Assembly (NCBI RefSeq): GCF_023283535.1
Contig: NZ_JAKILT010000002.1
Coordinates: forward strand, 62,001 to 126,000
Source: Shewanella sairae
GTDB lineage: Bacteria; Pseudomonadota; Gammaproteobacteria; Enterobacterales; Shewanellaceae
Reading direction: 5' to 3'
DNA length: 64,000 nucleotides
Shown: positions 1 through 8,591 of the stretch, piece by piece
Layout: each line of letters starts with the position of its first letter
Numbering within the stretch: position 1 is the stretch's first letter
Translations under genes and position numbers: made by a program
Notes under the pieces: model-generated
Seen by the model: the letters and a program-made list of their open reading frames with translations, nothing else
Databases searched by the model: none
Told to the model about the DNA's origin: nothing

Positions 1-96
1 AGTAAGTTTGATATAGCGTTTAATCGCCTCTTACCACTAAACCGCTCGCAGCCTTTAAAGTGTGAGTGGAATATAGGAATAAAAGGACATCGATCT

Positions 97-261
97 ATGG
101 ACACCAATAAGCTATTACTCATCATCATCGCTATTTTACTGCCGCCAGTCGCTGTATTTCTAAAAAGTGGCGTAGGTAAAGACTTACTTATCAATATTAT
201 TTTATGTCTGTTGTTCTTTATTCCCGGTTTATTACACGCACTCTGGGTAGTGACTAAATAG
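97..261 (+). CDS. PMP3/YqaE-family micro membrane protein
   Basis: A 54-residue ORF of almost entirely hydrophobic sequence. Two membrane segments (about residues 4-20 and 30-48) flank a short polar loop containing KSGVGKD. LLPPVAVFLKSGVGKDLLIN matches the pattern of the PMP3/YqaE (UPF0057) family, whose members are about 50-60 residues long and sit in the inner membrane. Family members are linked to membrane-potential and salt or cold stress, but the molecular role is unknown. An AAAAGGA ribosome site lies 9 bases before the ATG. The gene stands alone, tail to tail with the LysR gene. The family call is firm; the function is not. Confidence 0.8.
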   Translation: MDTNKLLLIIIAILLPPVAVFLKSGVGKDLLINIILCLLFFIPGLLHALWVVTK

Positions 262-380
262 TGTAATAAGAGCGCGGTAAACAGGTGCTAAACATGCTGC
301 TGCGTATATAAAGCCTAACAAATGTTAGACTTTATATACCCACTCTAGTGTCTACTTTACCACTCACCTATTTGGCTCTT

Positions 381-1271
381 TTAACTATGTTCAAGCTGCT
401 GCTTTACTAGCTCTATCATCGCCTCTGCAGCAAACGACAAGCTTTGCTGTTTACGCCAAAATAGCGACAACTCCCAGCGCAAATCTTCACTGGCAAGTGG
501 CACGTTAACCACAGCATCAACCCGGTAGCGCTCGGCAATGATTTGCGGCAACACCATAATCCCCGTGCCGGCAGCCACCAGCGCAATACCAAAGTCTGCG
601 TGACTCACTCGGGTAATTTCTGCTGGGACAAAGCCGGCTTTATCGCAGGCATCTAGGATCAATTCATAAAGCGCATATTCCGGCTCAAACATCACCTGTG
701 CTAGTGACTGTAAATCTTTAAGCTGCAGCTGTTTATACCCCGCCAGTGGATGGGTTTTAGGCACCACAACCACCATAGGGTCATTGCGTATACGTAAGCC
801 ATCAAACTCACCATCAAACGCAATAATCCCGGTTGCTAGTTCAATTTCATTTCTTTGTAGCGCCATGGTTTGCTCTACACCACCACGCACCAATAACTGC
901 ATATCCACTTTAGGATAAAGCTGCCTAAACTTAGCTATAACCGGCGCAAAAAGCTCTGCACTGCCTAGGGGGGCTAAACCCAACTTCAAGCTGCCGCCCG
1001 TTAAGTGACGCAGACTATCGAGTTCGACCAACAGTGCTTTACGCCCTGCAAGTAATTGCTGTGCGTGTCGATAAACGACCTCACCAGCTGAAGTTAGCTT
1101 GATTTGCGTACCGCGCTTTCCCCGCTCTAACAACACCATATCCAGCTCTTCTTCTAGCATTTTTATCGCTTTAGAAAGTGCTGGTTGAGTCAAAAATACG
1201 ATACGACTTGCCTTAGCAAAGCCCCCCGCGTCGACCACTTGCGTAAAATACTGTAGCGATTTGAGATCCAT
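381..1271 (-). CDS. LysR-family regulator, CidR-like, divergent from cidAB-like genes
   Basis: A 296-residue LysR regulator of standard length. The N-terminal winged helix-turn-helix lies at about residues 1-60 (MDLKSLQYFTQVVDAGGFAK, then LTQPALSKAIKMLEEEL). A type 2 periplasmic-binding-like effector domain follows from about residue 90. It is transcribed away from the CidA/CidB-like pair across a 108-bp AT-rich gap, the usual arrangement for a LysR protein controlling its neighbour. In Gram-positive bacteria CidR is a LysR protein controlling cidABC, so the same job is inferred here. The effector is unknown; in CidR systems it is tied to acetate and overflow metabolism. Confidence 0.85.
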   Translation of the reverse strand: MDLKSLQYFTQVVDAGGFAKASRIVFLTQPALSKAIKMLEEELDMVLLERGKRGTQIKLTSAGEVVYRHAQQLLAGRKALLVELDSLRHLTGGSLKLGLAPLGSAELFAPVIAKFRQLYPKVDMQLLVRGGVEQTMALQRNEIELATGIIAFDGEFDGLRIRNDPMVVVVPKTHPLAGYKQLQLKDLQSLAQVMFEPEYALYELILDACDKAGFVPAEITRVSHADFGIALVAAGTGIMVLPQIIAERYRVDAVVNVPLASEDLRWELSLFWRKQQSLSFAAEAMIELVKQQLEHS

Positions 1272-1379
1272 TTAGATAACCATTTTTTATAGATTACATC
1301 ATTAATATTCATTTTTTCTATTAAATAAGCAAGCGTAAACTAGGGCTACGTTTTAAAGCTCTTAAGATTTACAGTCACC

Positions 1380-1970
1380 ATGGCACTCTTTAGCAAAATC
1401 AAGCGACACGCTTTTAAGTCTTCTTTTAAACACCAGGCATTTGCCACCTTACAAGTGGTTGGTTTTTGTCTATTCGCTTGGGGTTGCCAAAGCATTGCGA
1501 CGAGTATTAACTCCCCCATTCCCGGCAGTGTCATTGGCTTAGCCACTTTACTGCTGTTACTAAGCGTAAAATGGCTGCCTGAGAAATGGGTCAATATTGG
1601 GGCAACCTGGTTAGTCGGTGAGCTACTGTTATTTTTTATTCCACCTGTCGTTGCCGCCGTGAAGTATCAAGCCCTACTTGCCCATTATGGAGCGGTACTT
1701 ATCGCGGCGATGCTAACAGCAAGTACCTTTGTTTTAGTTGCAACTGCTTTTACTGTCGATAAGCTATTTAAATTTGAAAGCCAGCGAAATTTAAAGCGCC
1801 AACAACGAGCCACCAAAGCGCAAATCATTCCACTGCAGGCTCATGAGAAAGTCACGCCTCAAGCGTTATTTATTGATGCTTCAGCGACACTCACTGCAAC
1901 GCCCATTGCAAAAGAGATACCACCAGTTGTCAGCAACAATATTAGCAATGATGAGAGTAAAGCCGCATGA
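1380..1970 (+). CDS. CidA/LrgA-family holin-like membrane protein with long C-terminal tail
   Basis: A 196-residue protein whose residues about 18-125 form the four-helix CidA/LrgA domain, recognisable from the segment SINSPIPGSVIGLATLLLLL. CidA/LrgA proteins are small inner-membrane, holin-like proteins that work with CidB/LrgB in murein hydrolase control or, by more recent proposals, in transport of small organic acids such as pyruvate. The usual length is about 120-150 residues. Here an extra cytoplasmic tail of about 60 residues, rich in Lys, Gln, Ala and Thr, follows the last helix. The ATG has only a weak upstream ribosome site. The stop overlaps the next start (ATGA), so the pair is translationally coupled. 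Confidence 0.85.
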   Translation: MALFSKIKRHAFKSSFKHQAFATLQVVGFCLFAWGCQSIATSINSPIPGSVIGLATLLLLLSVKWLPEKWVNIGATWLVGELLLFFIPPVVAAVKYQALLAHYGAVLIAAMLTASTFVLVATAFTVDKLFKFESQRNLKRQQRATKAQIIPLQAHEKVTPQALFIDASATLTATPIAKEIPPVVSNNISNDESKAA

Positions 1971-2656
1971 GCCACACTTATATAGGTCTGTTTTGTTTGC
2001 TGCTAACCTTAACCTGTTATTACGCTAGCAAGGCGTTATACCGCCGCCAACGTAAAATCTGGTTTGCGCCGATTATCATTGCCCCAGCAACGATATTGGT
2101 AGTTGTCGTCACACTTAATATCGATGTTGATGATTACTTCAGTTATAGCCATTGGTTAGCAGCAATGTTAGCGCCAGCCACCATAGCGTTTGCGTTACCC
2201 ATTTACCGTGAACGTCAGCTAATCAAGCAATATCCACTCACCTTAAGTTTAGGGGTATTAACAGGGCTATTGATGGGGCTGGCGTCATCATGGCTATTAG
2301 TAAAGCTAACACATCTGCCCCCAGAGCTGGCTCATAGCTTAATGGTACGCTCGGTGTCCACCCCTTTTGCGGTAGAGGCAACCCATGCATTTGGTGGTGT
2401 ACCAGAACTGACCGCTATGCTGGTACTGCTCACCGGTATTATCGGTATGCTGATCTGCGAACCTTTATTCAAGGTCGCCAAGATTAACAGCTCGATTGCT
2501 AAAGGTGTTGCCCTTGGCGCATCGGCTCATGGGGCGGGTGCAGCTAAAGCCAGTGAGCTAGGTCGCCAAGAAGGCGTTATCGCCAGCCTTACTATGATAT
2601 TTACAGGCATTGTTATGGTCATCGCAGCGCCTTTTTTTGCCTCGATAATCAACTAA
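1967..2656 (+). CDS. CidB/LrgB-family membrane protein
   Basis: A 229-residue hydrophobic protein of usual CidB/LrgB/YohK length with multiple membrane helices. Diagnostic segments are RSVSTPFAVEATHAFGG (about residues 128-144) and GVALGASAHGAGAAKASELG (about residues 181-200), both strongly conserved in the family. It is the partner of the CidA/LrgA protein encoded just upstream with a 4-bp overlap, and the two are presumed to form one membrane complex. The Gram-negative function is still debated between envelope lysis control and export or import of metabolites. A weak hairpin follows the gene. Confidence 0.88.
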   Translation: MSHTYIGLFCLLLTLTCYYASKALYRRQRKIWFAPIIIAPATILVVVVTLNIDVDDYFSYSHWLAAMLAPATIAFALPIYRERQLIKQYPLTLSLGVLTGLLMGLASSWLLVKLTHLPPELAHSLMVRSVSTPFAVEATHAFGGVPELTAMLVLLTGIIGMLICEPLFKVAKINSSIAKGVALGASAHGAGAAKASELGRQEGVIASLTMIFTGIVMVIAAPFFASIIN

Positions 2657-2684
2657 CTACAACAGTATAACTTGCTGTTTTACC

Positions 2685-2721
2685 GTGAATGTTAGCCCGA
2701 GCATTTAAAGTTAACATTCAC
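2685..2721 (+). terminator. Hairpin downstream of cidB-like gene, possible terminator
   Basis: Perfect 10-bp arms (GTGAATGTTA at 2685-2694 and TAACATTCAC at 2712-2721) with a 17-base loop, 29 bases after the cidB-like stop. Only a poor T-run (TCTTATT) follows, so termination is likely inefficient. The rest of the 380-bp gap to 3036 shows no gene. It holds the presumed promoter of the POT-like transporter, whose GAAGGAAAG ribosome site lies just before the ATG. Confidence 0.45.
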
Positions 2722-3036
2722 TCTTATTCGCAAACACCTTGTTCCTCTTCCCCTCAATGAGCTTAAACTCCAAAGCCTAAGATGCTTTACTCGCGCTATT
2801 AACGACTGCATTAAAGCAGCTGAACTGACGCCGCTTTGATATGGCAATAAATGCTGCTTGGTTCACTAAAGCGAAAATTAACACTTTTGCGTTTAACAAC
2901 AAATTAGGTAAAGTGTCTGCTGCAATTACAAGCTTGCAGCGTTTTGATAAAGAGTGACACGCTCGATAAACTCAAAACCAACACAATAAAAACATACAGA
3001 ATAACTATAAATAATTACAAAAATTGAAGGAAAGTT

Positions 3037-4569
3037 ATGAGTGATTCGAAAGATACTTATGCAGATAACGACCTAAGGGAAGTTAAACAGCTTGGTATGT
3101 GGGCCTCTATTGCCAGCTTAAGTTATATATTTTGGATTGTCGGTGGCATGGAGCTCGTAGAGCGAATTGCTTACTACGGCGTAAAAGCCAGTGCAGGTCT
3201 ATATGCAAAAGCACCTACCTCAGAAGGCGGTCTAGGTATTAGCCTCAGCGATTACGGTATTATTATCGCGATCTGGGCATTTATGCAGACCTTTATTCCA
3301 GTCTTTACCGGCGGGATCTCAGACCGAGTCGGTTATAAAGAGACCATTTTCGCCTCGACCTTTATCAAGATTGCTGGCTATCTAGTGATGGCATTCTTCC
3401 CAAGTTTCTATGGTTTCTTGTTTGGTGCCATTTTACTTGCCGGTGGTACAGGTATTTTTAAACCCGGTATTCAAGGCACTTTAGTGCTATCAACCGGTAG
3501 ACAAAATACCTCTATGGCTTGGGGAATTTTCTACCAAGTGGTCAACATTGGTGGTTTCTTAGGACCATTGGTTGCGGTGCATATGCGCCAGCTTTCTTGG
3601 GACAATGTATTCTATGCTTGTGCAGCGATTATCTCGCTCAACTTCCTATTCTTACTTGCCTATAAAGAGCCAGGAAAAGAGGAGCGCATGGAACGTAACC
3701 GTAAAATTAAAGCCGGTGAAATCCATCAAGAAGCGCTTTGGAAAGATGCATGGCATGAACTTAAAAAGCCTGTGGTTATCTACTACATGTTAGTGTTTGC
3801 AGGTTTCTGGTTTCTGTTCAACTCACTATTTGACGTACTACCAATCCATATCGCCGAATGGGTAGATACCAGCGTTATTGTGACTTCACTATTTGGTCCA
3901 GAAGGCACCTCAAACGGTATCTTCCAGTTCTGGCTCGGCCTTGATAACACCGGTACTAAGGTGATGCCAGAGGGCATGCTTAACCTTAACGCAGGTATGA
4001 TTATGACTACCTGTTTCTTAGTGGCTGCGTTAACCGCTAAATACCGTATTACCACTGCTATGCTAGGCGGCTGTTTATTAAGTATTTTTGCATTCGTATT
4101 GATTGGCGCGACCAATGCGGCGTGGATGATTGTACTCGCCATTGCGATGTTCTCTTTCGGCGAGATGGTGATCAGCCCAAAGAAGAATGAATTTATGGGT
4201 AACATTGCCCCTGAAGGTAAAAAGGCGATGTACCTGGGATTTGTGATGCTACCACAAGGTATCGGCTGGACATTAGAAGGTTACTTTGGCCCTAAACTCT
4301 ATGAGATGTATGCATCTAAAGAGATCTTCTCATTAGAATTGCTTGCCGAGCGTGGCATGAGTGCAAGTGAAATTAGCGCCATTCCACAAGGTGAAGCCTT
4401 TACCACATTAGTTGCCTTTACTGGCGAACCGGCTCAAGAGCTAACGACTCTGTTATACAACAGCCACAATATTGGTATGGCTTGGTACATTATTGCTGCT
4501 ATTGGTACTATCTCGGCAGTAGGAATTTACTTATACGGTAAGTGGTTGTTCAAGCTACAACAGCGTTAA
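3037..4569 (+). CDS. POT/PTR2-like proton-coupled MFS transporter
   Basis: A 510-residue major facilitator protein with about 12-14 membrane helices. Near residues 34-46 it carries MELVERIAYYGVKA, which matches the POT-family ExxER...YYG signature for proton coupling. The loop GGISDRVGYKE (about residues 93-103) is the MFS motif A equivalent. POT proteins import di- and tripeptides or, in some branches, other organic solutes. A strong GAAGGAAAG ribosome site precedes the ATG. The gene is monocistronic, ending at a strong bidirectional terminator shared with satP. The substrate cannot be read from sequence; peptide import is the family default. Confidence 0.8.
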   Translation: MSDSKDTYADNDLREVKQLGMWASIASLSYIFWIVGGMELVERIAYYGVKASAGLYAKAPTSEGGLGISLSDYGIIIAIWAFMQTFIPVFTGGISDRVGYKETIFASTFIKIAGYLVMAFFPSFYGFLFGAILLAGGTGIFKPGIQGTLVLSTGRQNTSMAWGIFYQVVNIGGFLGPLVAVHMRQLSWDNVFYACAAIISLNFLFLLAYKEPGKEERMERNRKIKAGEIHQEALWKDAWHELKKPVVIYYMLVFAGFWFLFNSLFDVLPIHIAEWVDTSVIVTSLFGPEGTSNGIFQFWLGLDNTGTKVMPEGMLNLNAGMIMTTCFLVAALTAKYRITTAMLGGCLLSIFAFVLIGATNAAWMIVLAIAMFSFGEMVISPKKNEFMGNIAPEGKKAMYLGFVMLPQGIGWTLEGYFGPKLYEMYASKEIFSLELLAERGMSASEISAIPQGEAFTTLVAFTGEPAQELTTLLYNSHNIGMAWYIIAAIGTISAVGIYLYGKWLFKLQQR

Positions 4570-4608
4570 TAGCTATGTAAGTGATAGCAACCGCTATACC
4601 GCAGATAC

Positions 4609-4639
4609 AAAAAAGCTGACCAATTGGTCAGCTTTTTTT
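4609..4639. terminator. Bidirectional rho-independent terminator
   Basis: A 9-bp perfect inverted repeat (GCTGACCAA / TTGGTCAGC, 4615-4632) flanked by A and T runs on either side. It serves both the POT-like gene arriving from the left and satP arriving from the right. Confidence 0.92.
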
Positions 4640-4689
4640 ATCGCTTTTAACTATGCATTATCGGAGATAAGTGATAATTGGTGGTTAGC

Positions 4690-5289
4690 TTAAGCGGCTT
4701 GTTTCTCTGCAGCTGGCTCGTATGCAGCAACGGCAACTGGGCCTACTGGTAAAATAACGCGGCCAAACTCAGCATTTAATACTTGAGCCATTGCAAAGTA
4801 AATTGCACTTAGACCACAGAAAATACCTTCGTAACCAGCGATAGTGCCGATTAACTCGCTACCAGTGAAATCACGAGCTGCAAGTAGGAAGAATAAAATC
4901 GTTAATGAAGCAAATACAACTTGCTTAGCACGTGGGTAACGTAGTGAACCTACAAATAGCGCAGCAGTGAACATGCCCCATAAAAGTAAGTACCAACCCA
5001 TAAACGCCGCAGGACTAGCCGCGAAGCCCATTTTTGGCATTACTAGTAAACCCACTAGCGTTAACCAGAATAGACCGTAAGATGTAAATGCAGTAGTACC
5101 GAAAGTATCACCGCGCTTGAAGCACATGATACCAACGATAACTTGAGCTAGACCGCCGTAGAAAATACCCATCGCTAAAATCATTGAATCGATTGGGAAA
5201 AAGCCTGCGTTATGGATGTTTAATAGCACGGTAGTCATACCGAAGCCCATTAGACCAAGTGGCGCAGGATTAGCTAGTTGTGTAGACAT
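4690..5289 (-). CDS. satP: Acetate/succinate uptake transporter, SatP (YaaH/GPR1/FUN34) family
   Basis: A 199-residue inner-membrane protein with six hydrophobic helices. It begins with the family signature [14 protein letters not shown] at residues 7-20. The family forms hexameric channels or symporters for acetate and succinate, and bacterial SatP proteins are about 190-210 residues, as here. A GGGGAACTC-like ribosome site precedes the start. It has a 547-bp upstream gap, much longer than its neighbours', with a strong inverted repeat about 230 bp upstream that may be an operator. Growth on acetate or lactate-derived acetate is a likely context. Confidence 0.9.
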   Translation of the reverse strand: MSTQLANPAPLGLMGFGMTTVLLNIHNAGFFPIDSMILAMGIFYGGLAQVIVGIMCFKRGDTFGTTAFTSYGLFWLTLVGLLVMPKMGFAASPAAFMGWYLLLWGMFTAALFVGSLRYPRAKQVVFASLTILFFLLAARDFTGSELIGTIAGYEGIFCGLSAIYFAMAQVLNAEFGRVILPVGPVAVAAYEPAAEKQAA

Positions 5290-5518
5290 TGAGTTCCCCT
5301 ACAGGAAGTATTCACTAACAAATGCGCCTCACTAAAGGCACATTATTAAATTAAGTTAATTTGAGCGCGCGCATTCTAGTTGAAGCCACTACGCTGAGCA
5401 AATACCTCCTATTGCTTATGCATCCCATTGATGCGTTCGATAGCAGGATTATAATCAATAAAAATCAACGACTTACAATAACATTAGCAATCAAGCATTT
5501 AACAAAAAGCACGTTCCA

Positions 5519-5557
5519 GATCAATGTCTCGAAATTCACAAAAACGAGACACTGATC
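5519..5557. repeat. 13-bp inverted repeat upstream of satP
   Basis: Arms GATCAATGTCTCG (5519-5531) and CGAGACACTGATC (5545-5557) pair with one mismatch around a 13-base loop. It lies about 230 bp upstream of satP and does not overlap a plausible gene. There is no T-run, so it is not an intrinsic terminator. An operator for an unidentified regulator, or a 5' leader structure if the satP transcript begins this far out, are the options. The remainder of 5290-5690 is AT-rich with no recognisable gene. Confidence 0.55.
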
Positions 5558-5690
5558 GCTAGAGTAGCTCATTAGCACATTAGTAATTAATGAATTTAAT
5601 AATCCGAAAGTGTCGATAAATTGCACCAGCTCACAAAGTTGAACATTAACTCGCAATAGCGACAAATAAATCGTTTGTGCAGGAAATAGC

Positions 5691-5716
5691 CAAAAAAAGG
5701 GAGCCCGTAGGCTCCC
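5691..5716 (-). terminator. Rho-independent terminator after rsuA
   Basis: Stem GGGAGCC / GGCTCCC (7 bp) with a 4-base loop (5699-5716). On the minus strand it is followed by a run of seven T residues. It lies about 120 bp past the rsuA stop. Confidence 0.9.
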
Positions 5717-5836
5717 AAAAGGGTCAATGGCTAATGAGAGGCTGGGGATCTCATTAGCCAGTTTAGATATCTATGCCAAACAAATGGCAAGTGCTACGGT
5801 TAGCAACTGCTTTACTTTTGCCACGCTTGGGCTCAC

Positions 5837-6541
5837 TTAAGCATTAAGCACTTCATCTGCAGTTAGGTCGCGACTTGCTCCTACTGAAAGGTCCGCGTCT
5901 AACGTTATCGCGCCTACAGAGATCCGGTGCAGACCAATAACCGGATTACGAAAACGACCAAACATACGTTTTATTTGATGGTAACGTCCTTCCATAAGTG
6001 TCACCAATGCCGTGTGGTCATCCACAATCTCAAGCTTGGCTGGTAATGTGGTGATGTCTTCATACTCAAAGTACATGCCATTAGCAAAAGCAGCGATATA
6101 GGATTCATCAATCGGGTTCTGCAGCTGGACTCGATATAATTTGCCGACCTTATGCTCTGGCGACATCAATTTTTTAGACCAGCGGCCATCATTAGTCAGC
6201 AGTAATAAACCAGAGGTATTCAGATCAAGCCGTCCAACAATATGCAGGCTATGCTTATCATCTCTATCTAGCAAATCGATAACCGTTTTATGTTTATCAT
6301 CGACTGTGGCACTGACAACACCAATAGGCTTATGCAGCATGACGTAACTAGGCTGACAAGCTTGCAGGATCTGCCCATCTATGGTGACATGAGAGAACTC
6401 ATCAATAATTAAATCGATGTCACGGGCAATTTCTCCGTCTACCAGCACTTGGCCCTTCGCTAAAAGTACTCTGACGTTTTTTTTACTGACACCGGTTTTA
6501 ACGCTAATAAATCTATCTAAGCGTGCACGTTTCGATTCCAT
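5837..6541 (-). CDS. rsuA: 16S rRNA pseudouridine(516) synthase
   Basis: A 234-residue pseudouridine synthase of the RsuA/RluB/E/F family. An S4 RNA-binding domain covers about residues 5-60. The catalytic domain has motif II GRLDLNTSGLLLLTNDG with the nucleophilic aspartate at Asp106, and a C-terminal GRYHQIKRMFG motif. Length and S4 domain fit RsuA, which isomerises U516 of 16S rRNA during small-subunit assembly. It starts 2 bp after the stop of the upstream SufR-like regulator gene, so the two are probably co-transcribed. Distinguishing RsuA from RluB/RluE rests on overall resemblance to E. coli RsuA. Confidence 0.87.
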   Translation of the reverse strand: MESKRARLDRFISVKTGVSKKNVRVLLAKGQVLVDGEIARDIDLIIDEFSHVTIDGQILQACQPSYVMLHKPIGVVSATVDDKHKTVIDLLDRDDKHSLHIVGRLDLNTSGLLLLTNDGRWSKKLMSPEHKVGKLYRVQLQNPIDESYIAAFANGMYFEYEDITTLPAKLEIVDDHTALVTLMEGRYHQIKRMFGRFRNPVIGLHRISVGAITLDADLSVGASRDLTADEVLNA

Positions 6542-6543
6542 AC

Positions 6544-7182
6544 TTATTGACCATTACCTTGACGATGAGGCACGACTTTATATGCGCAACGGCGTGCACC
6601 TTCAATAATATGCTCTTCGCGACTGACTATCGCATCATCTTGTAGCAAGGTCTGAAACAGCTGTAGCTCAGAACGACAAAAGTTTAGACATTTGGTTGCT
6701 GCAGCGCATATGGGGCAATGGTTTTCTAGCAAGAAATATACGTCTTGATGCTGCTCAACGGTCGCCATATAGCCTTCGTCAGTACGTAGTTTTGCTAGCA
6801 TATCCAGCTTGGCTTCTAAACCATCGACATTCGCCAGCGCTTGGCTATACAAGGTATAAGTTGCCTGCTCACGATGGCTAATCAGCTGCTCTAATCCGCC
6901 ATCACCAAACACAACTTTTACCGAGTCGATTAATTGCACAGTCAGATCTTCATGGCGATCTGAGAAATGACTATTACTTTGCGGGGTCAGCGCCCAGAAG
7001 CGTGTTGGTCGTCCACGAGTCGCCTTTCTATCTTCAAACACCACATCTTGGCTTTCTTCCAGGCTTTGTAGGTGTTGACGCACGCCCATGGTCGTTAGAC
7101 CTAACTCACTAGCAATCACTTTAGCGGTTAGCTCACCTTGGGTTTTTAACATCTGCAAAATCTTATCACTGGTCTTCATCAT
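6544..7182 (-). CDS. SufR-like helix-turn-helix regulator with C-terminal cysteine cluster
   Basis: A 212-residue regulator. The N-terminal winged helix (about residues 1-65) has ASELGLTTMGVRQHLQSLEE as recognition region and a GRPTRFWALT wing, as in the SufR/DeoR-like group. The C-terminal part carries HCPICAAATKCLNFCRSEL and a later GARRCAYKV. This CxxC...C...C...C arrangement resembles the Fe-S cluster ligands of SufR-type redox sensors. It is divergent from a flavodoxin-fold reductase gene across 173 bp loaded with TTTACTTAA repeats, its probable operators. The cofactor (Fe-S or another metal) and the signal are inferred, not shown. Confidence 0.78.
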   Translation of the reverse strand: MMKTSDKILQMLKTQGELTAKVIASELGLTTMGVRQHLQSLEESQDVVFEDRKATRGRPTRFWALTPQSNSHFSDRHEDLTVQLIDSVKVVFGDGGLEQLISHREQATYTLYSQALANVDGLEAKLDMLAKLRTDEGYMATVEQHQDVYFLLENHCPICAAATKCLNFCRSELQLFQTLLQDDAIVSREEHIIEGARRCAYKVVPHRQGNGQ

Positions 7183-7264
7183 TATCTCTTTTTGGCAACT
7201 ACACGCCCATAAAAAGCGCTAAGTAGCGCAGTTGAACTAAGGCCATTATTACTCACCCAGTAAT

Positions 7265-7355
7265 TAAGTAAACTTTTTTATTTACTTTATCTTTACTTTC
7301 TTAAGTAAAGATACTACTTTACTTAAACCTTAAATAAACAAAAAGGTTTACTTAA
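7265..7355. promoter_or_regulatory. Cluster of TTTACTTAA-type operator repeats in divergent promoter region
   Basis: The motif AAGTAAA/TTTACTT recurs at least five times in 90 bp between the SufR-like regulator and the reductase. The best palindrome is TCTTTACTT (7290-7298) with AAGTAAAGA (7303-7311), 9-bp perfect arms around 4 bases. A second inverted repeat, TAAACCTT (7324-7331) / AAGGTTTA (7343-7350), covers the ribosome site of the reductase gene, and a further TTTACTTAA touches its ATG at 7356. Repression of both divergent genes by the adjacent regulator is the simplest reading. Confidence 0.65.
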
Positions 7356-7964
7356 ATGGAATTAGTTATCGTAAGTGCAAGCCAAAGAAGCCCGTCTCAA
7401 AGTGCAAAAGTTGGCCGCTACCTCAAGGAACAAAACTCAGCTTTTACTAAGATTAATCACATCGAATTGAGTCAATACCAACTGCCATTCTGGGATGGTG
7501 ACCCTAGCTCAAAATCAGCAGATGGCAGCCAGTGGCCTTTAATTGCTCAACAAATAAAAAGGGCCGATGCACTGGTGTTAATTACCCCAGAGTGGGCTGG
7601 CACGGCATCCCCATTAATGAAGAACTTTTTATTGATGTCCAACAGTCAAGACACAGCCCATAAACCCGCGTTACTTGTTGGCGTTGCTAGCGGCATTAAC
7701 GGCGCTTATCCGATTGCAGAGCTTAGAATGAACGCATTTAAAAATAATAAATTAGTCCCGACACCTGATCATTTAATTATTCGAGATGCTGAGAATGTAC
7801 TTAATGGCTCACAACCACAATCAGATCGCGATTTACATTTACGCCAGCGCATAGACTACAGTTTGCATATGCTTGCCCAGTACAGCACTGCATTAAAATC
7901 AGTGCGAATTAACCATCAACAACAGGTTTATCCCAATCAGCAAGAATACAGTTACGGCATGTAG
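7356..7964 (+). CDS. NAD(P)H-dependent FMN reductase-like flavoprotein
   Basis: A 202-residue flavodoxin-fold protein of the NADPH-dependent FMN reductase/quinone reductase type. The first strand ELVIVSASQRSPSQSAK forms the phosphate-binding loop, and ADALVLITPEWAGTASPLMKNF is the family core where Tyr/Trp-rich segments contact the flavin. Such cytoplasmic enzymes reduce FMN, quinones, azo dyes or metal ions. The gene is divergent from the SufR-like regulator and carries operator-like repeats up to its start codon, so it is probably the main regulated target. The AAAGG ribosome site lies in an inverted repeat. The real electron acceptor is unknown. Confidence 0.82.
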   Translation: MELVIVSASQRSPSQSAKVGRYLKEQNSAFTKINHIELSQYQLPFWDGDPSSKSADGSQWPLIAQQIKRADALVLITPEWAGTASPLMKNFLLMSNSQDTAHKPALLVGVASGINGAYPIAELRMNAFKNNKLVPTPDHLIIRDAENVLNGSQPQSDRDLHLRQRIDYSLHMLAQYSTALKSVRINHQQQVYPNQQEYSYGM

Positions 7965-8024
7965 CCTTAATGAGTAACGATAAGGTGAAATACCAACAGC
8001 ATTAACGACAACAAGGAGAGTAAT

Positions 8025-8444
8025 ATGATTCATTTAGAGCATTTGAACTTAGTCGTGAGAGACATTCCAACAGCTCTACACTTTTACCAAGCGATATTTC
8101 CCCACTGGCAAATACGCGGTGGCGGCGAGTCTACCTGGCATGGTGTTGAACGTAACTGGGTGCACTTTGGCGATGACTATCAATATTTAACCTTTAACGA
8201 TGATGGTGATGCTGATAACCGCAACTTGAGCGGGCATCAAGTAGGACTGGCTCACTTTGCCTATGCCACTGATGATCTTGATGGCGTTATTAGTCGGCTC
8301 CAAGCTGCGGGTTATGAGATTGCAAAACCCGGTATGGATGACCCTTACAGACGCAACGTGTATTTTATCGACCCTGACGGTTATGAAGTAGAGTTTGTTG
8401 AATACTTAACGGATATTCCAGCCCTACGTAATCGCTATGACTAA
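8025..8444 (+). CDS. VOC (glyoxalase/bleomycin-resistance fold) protein
   Basis: A 139-residue single-domain vicinal-oxygen-chelate protein. It opens with MIHLEHLNLVVRDIPTALHF, where the His is a usual metal ligand, and closes with NVYFIDPDGYEVEFVEYL, including the conserved metal-binding Glu in the last strand. The fold dimerises and uses a divalent metal for lyase, dioxygenase or isomerase chemistry, but the substrate cannot be deduced. It follows the FMN reductase gene by 60 bp on the same strand with its own AAGGAGAG ribosome site and may share its transcript, which would put it in the same redox or electrophile-stress response. Confidence 0.82.
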   Translation: MIHLEHLNLVVRDIPTALHFYQAIFPHWQIRGGGESTWHGVERNWVHFGDDYQYLTFNDDGDADNRNLSGHQVGLAHFAYATDDLDGVISRLQAAGYEIAKPGMDDPYRRNVYFIDPDGYEVEFVEYLTDIPALRNRYD

Positions 8445-8591
8445 AGCTTTACCGTTAATAGCCTTAACGTTAATAGCTTAAGCTTACAGCCTATGGTTGG
8501 GTGCCAGCGCTTAGGTAGCAACGCATAAGTAACAATGAATGAGCTTGATCAACTCATTTAATGACTTAAAAGCGCAATCAAATTAACTAAA

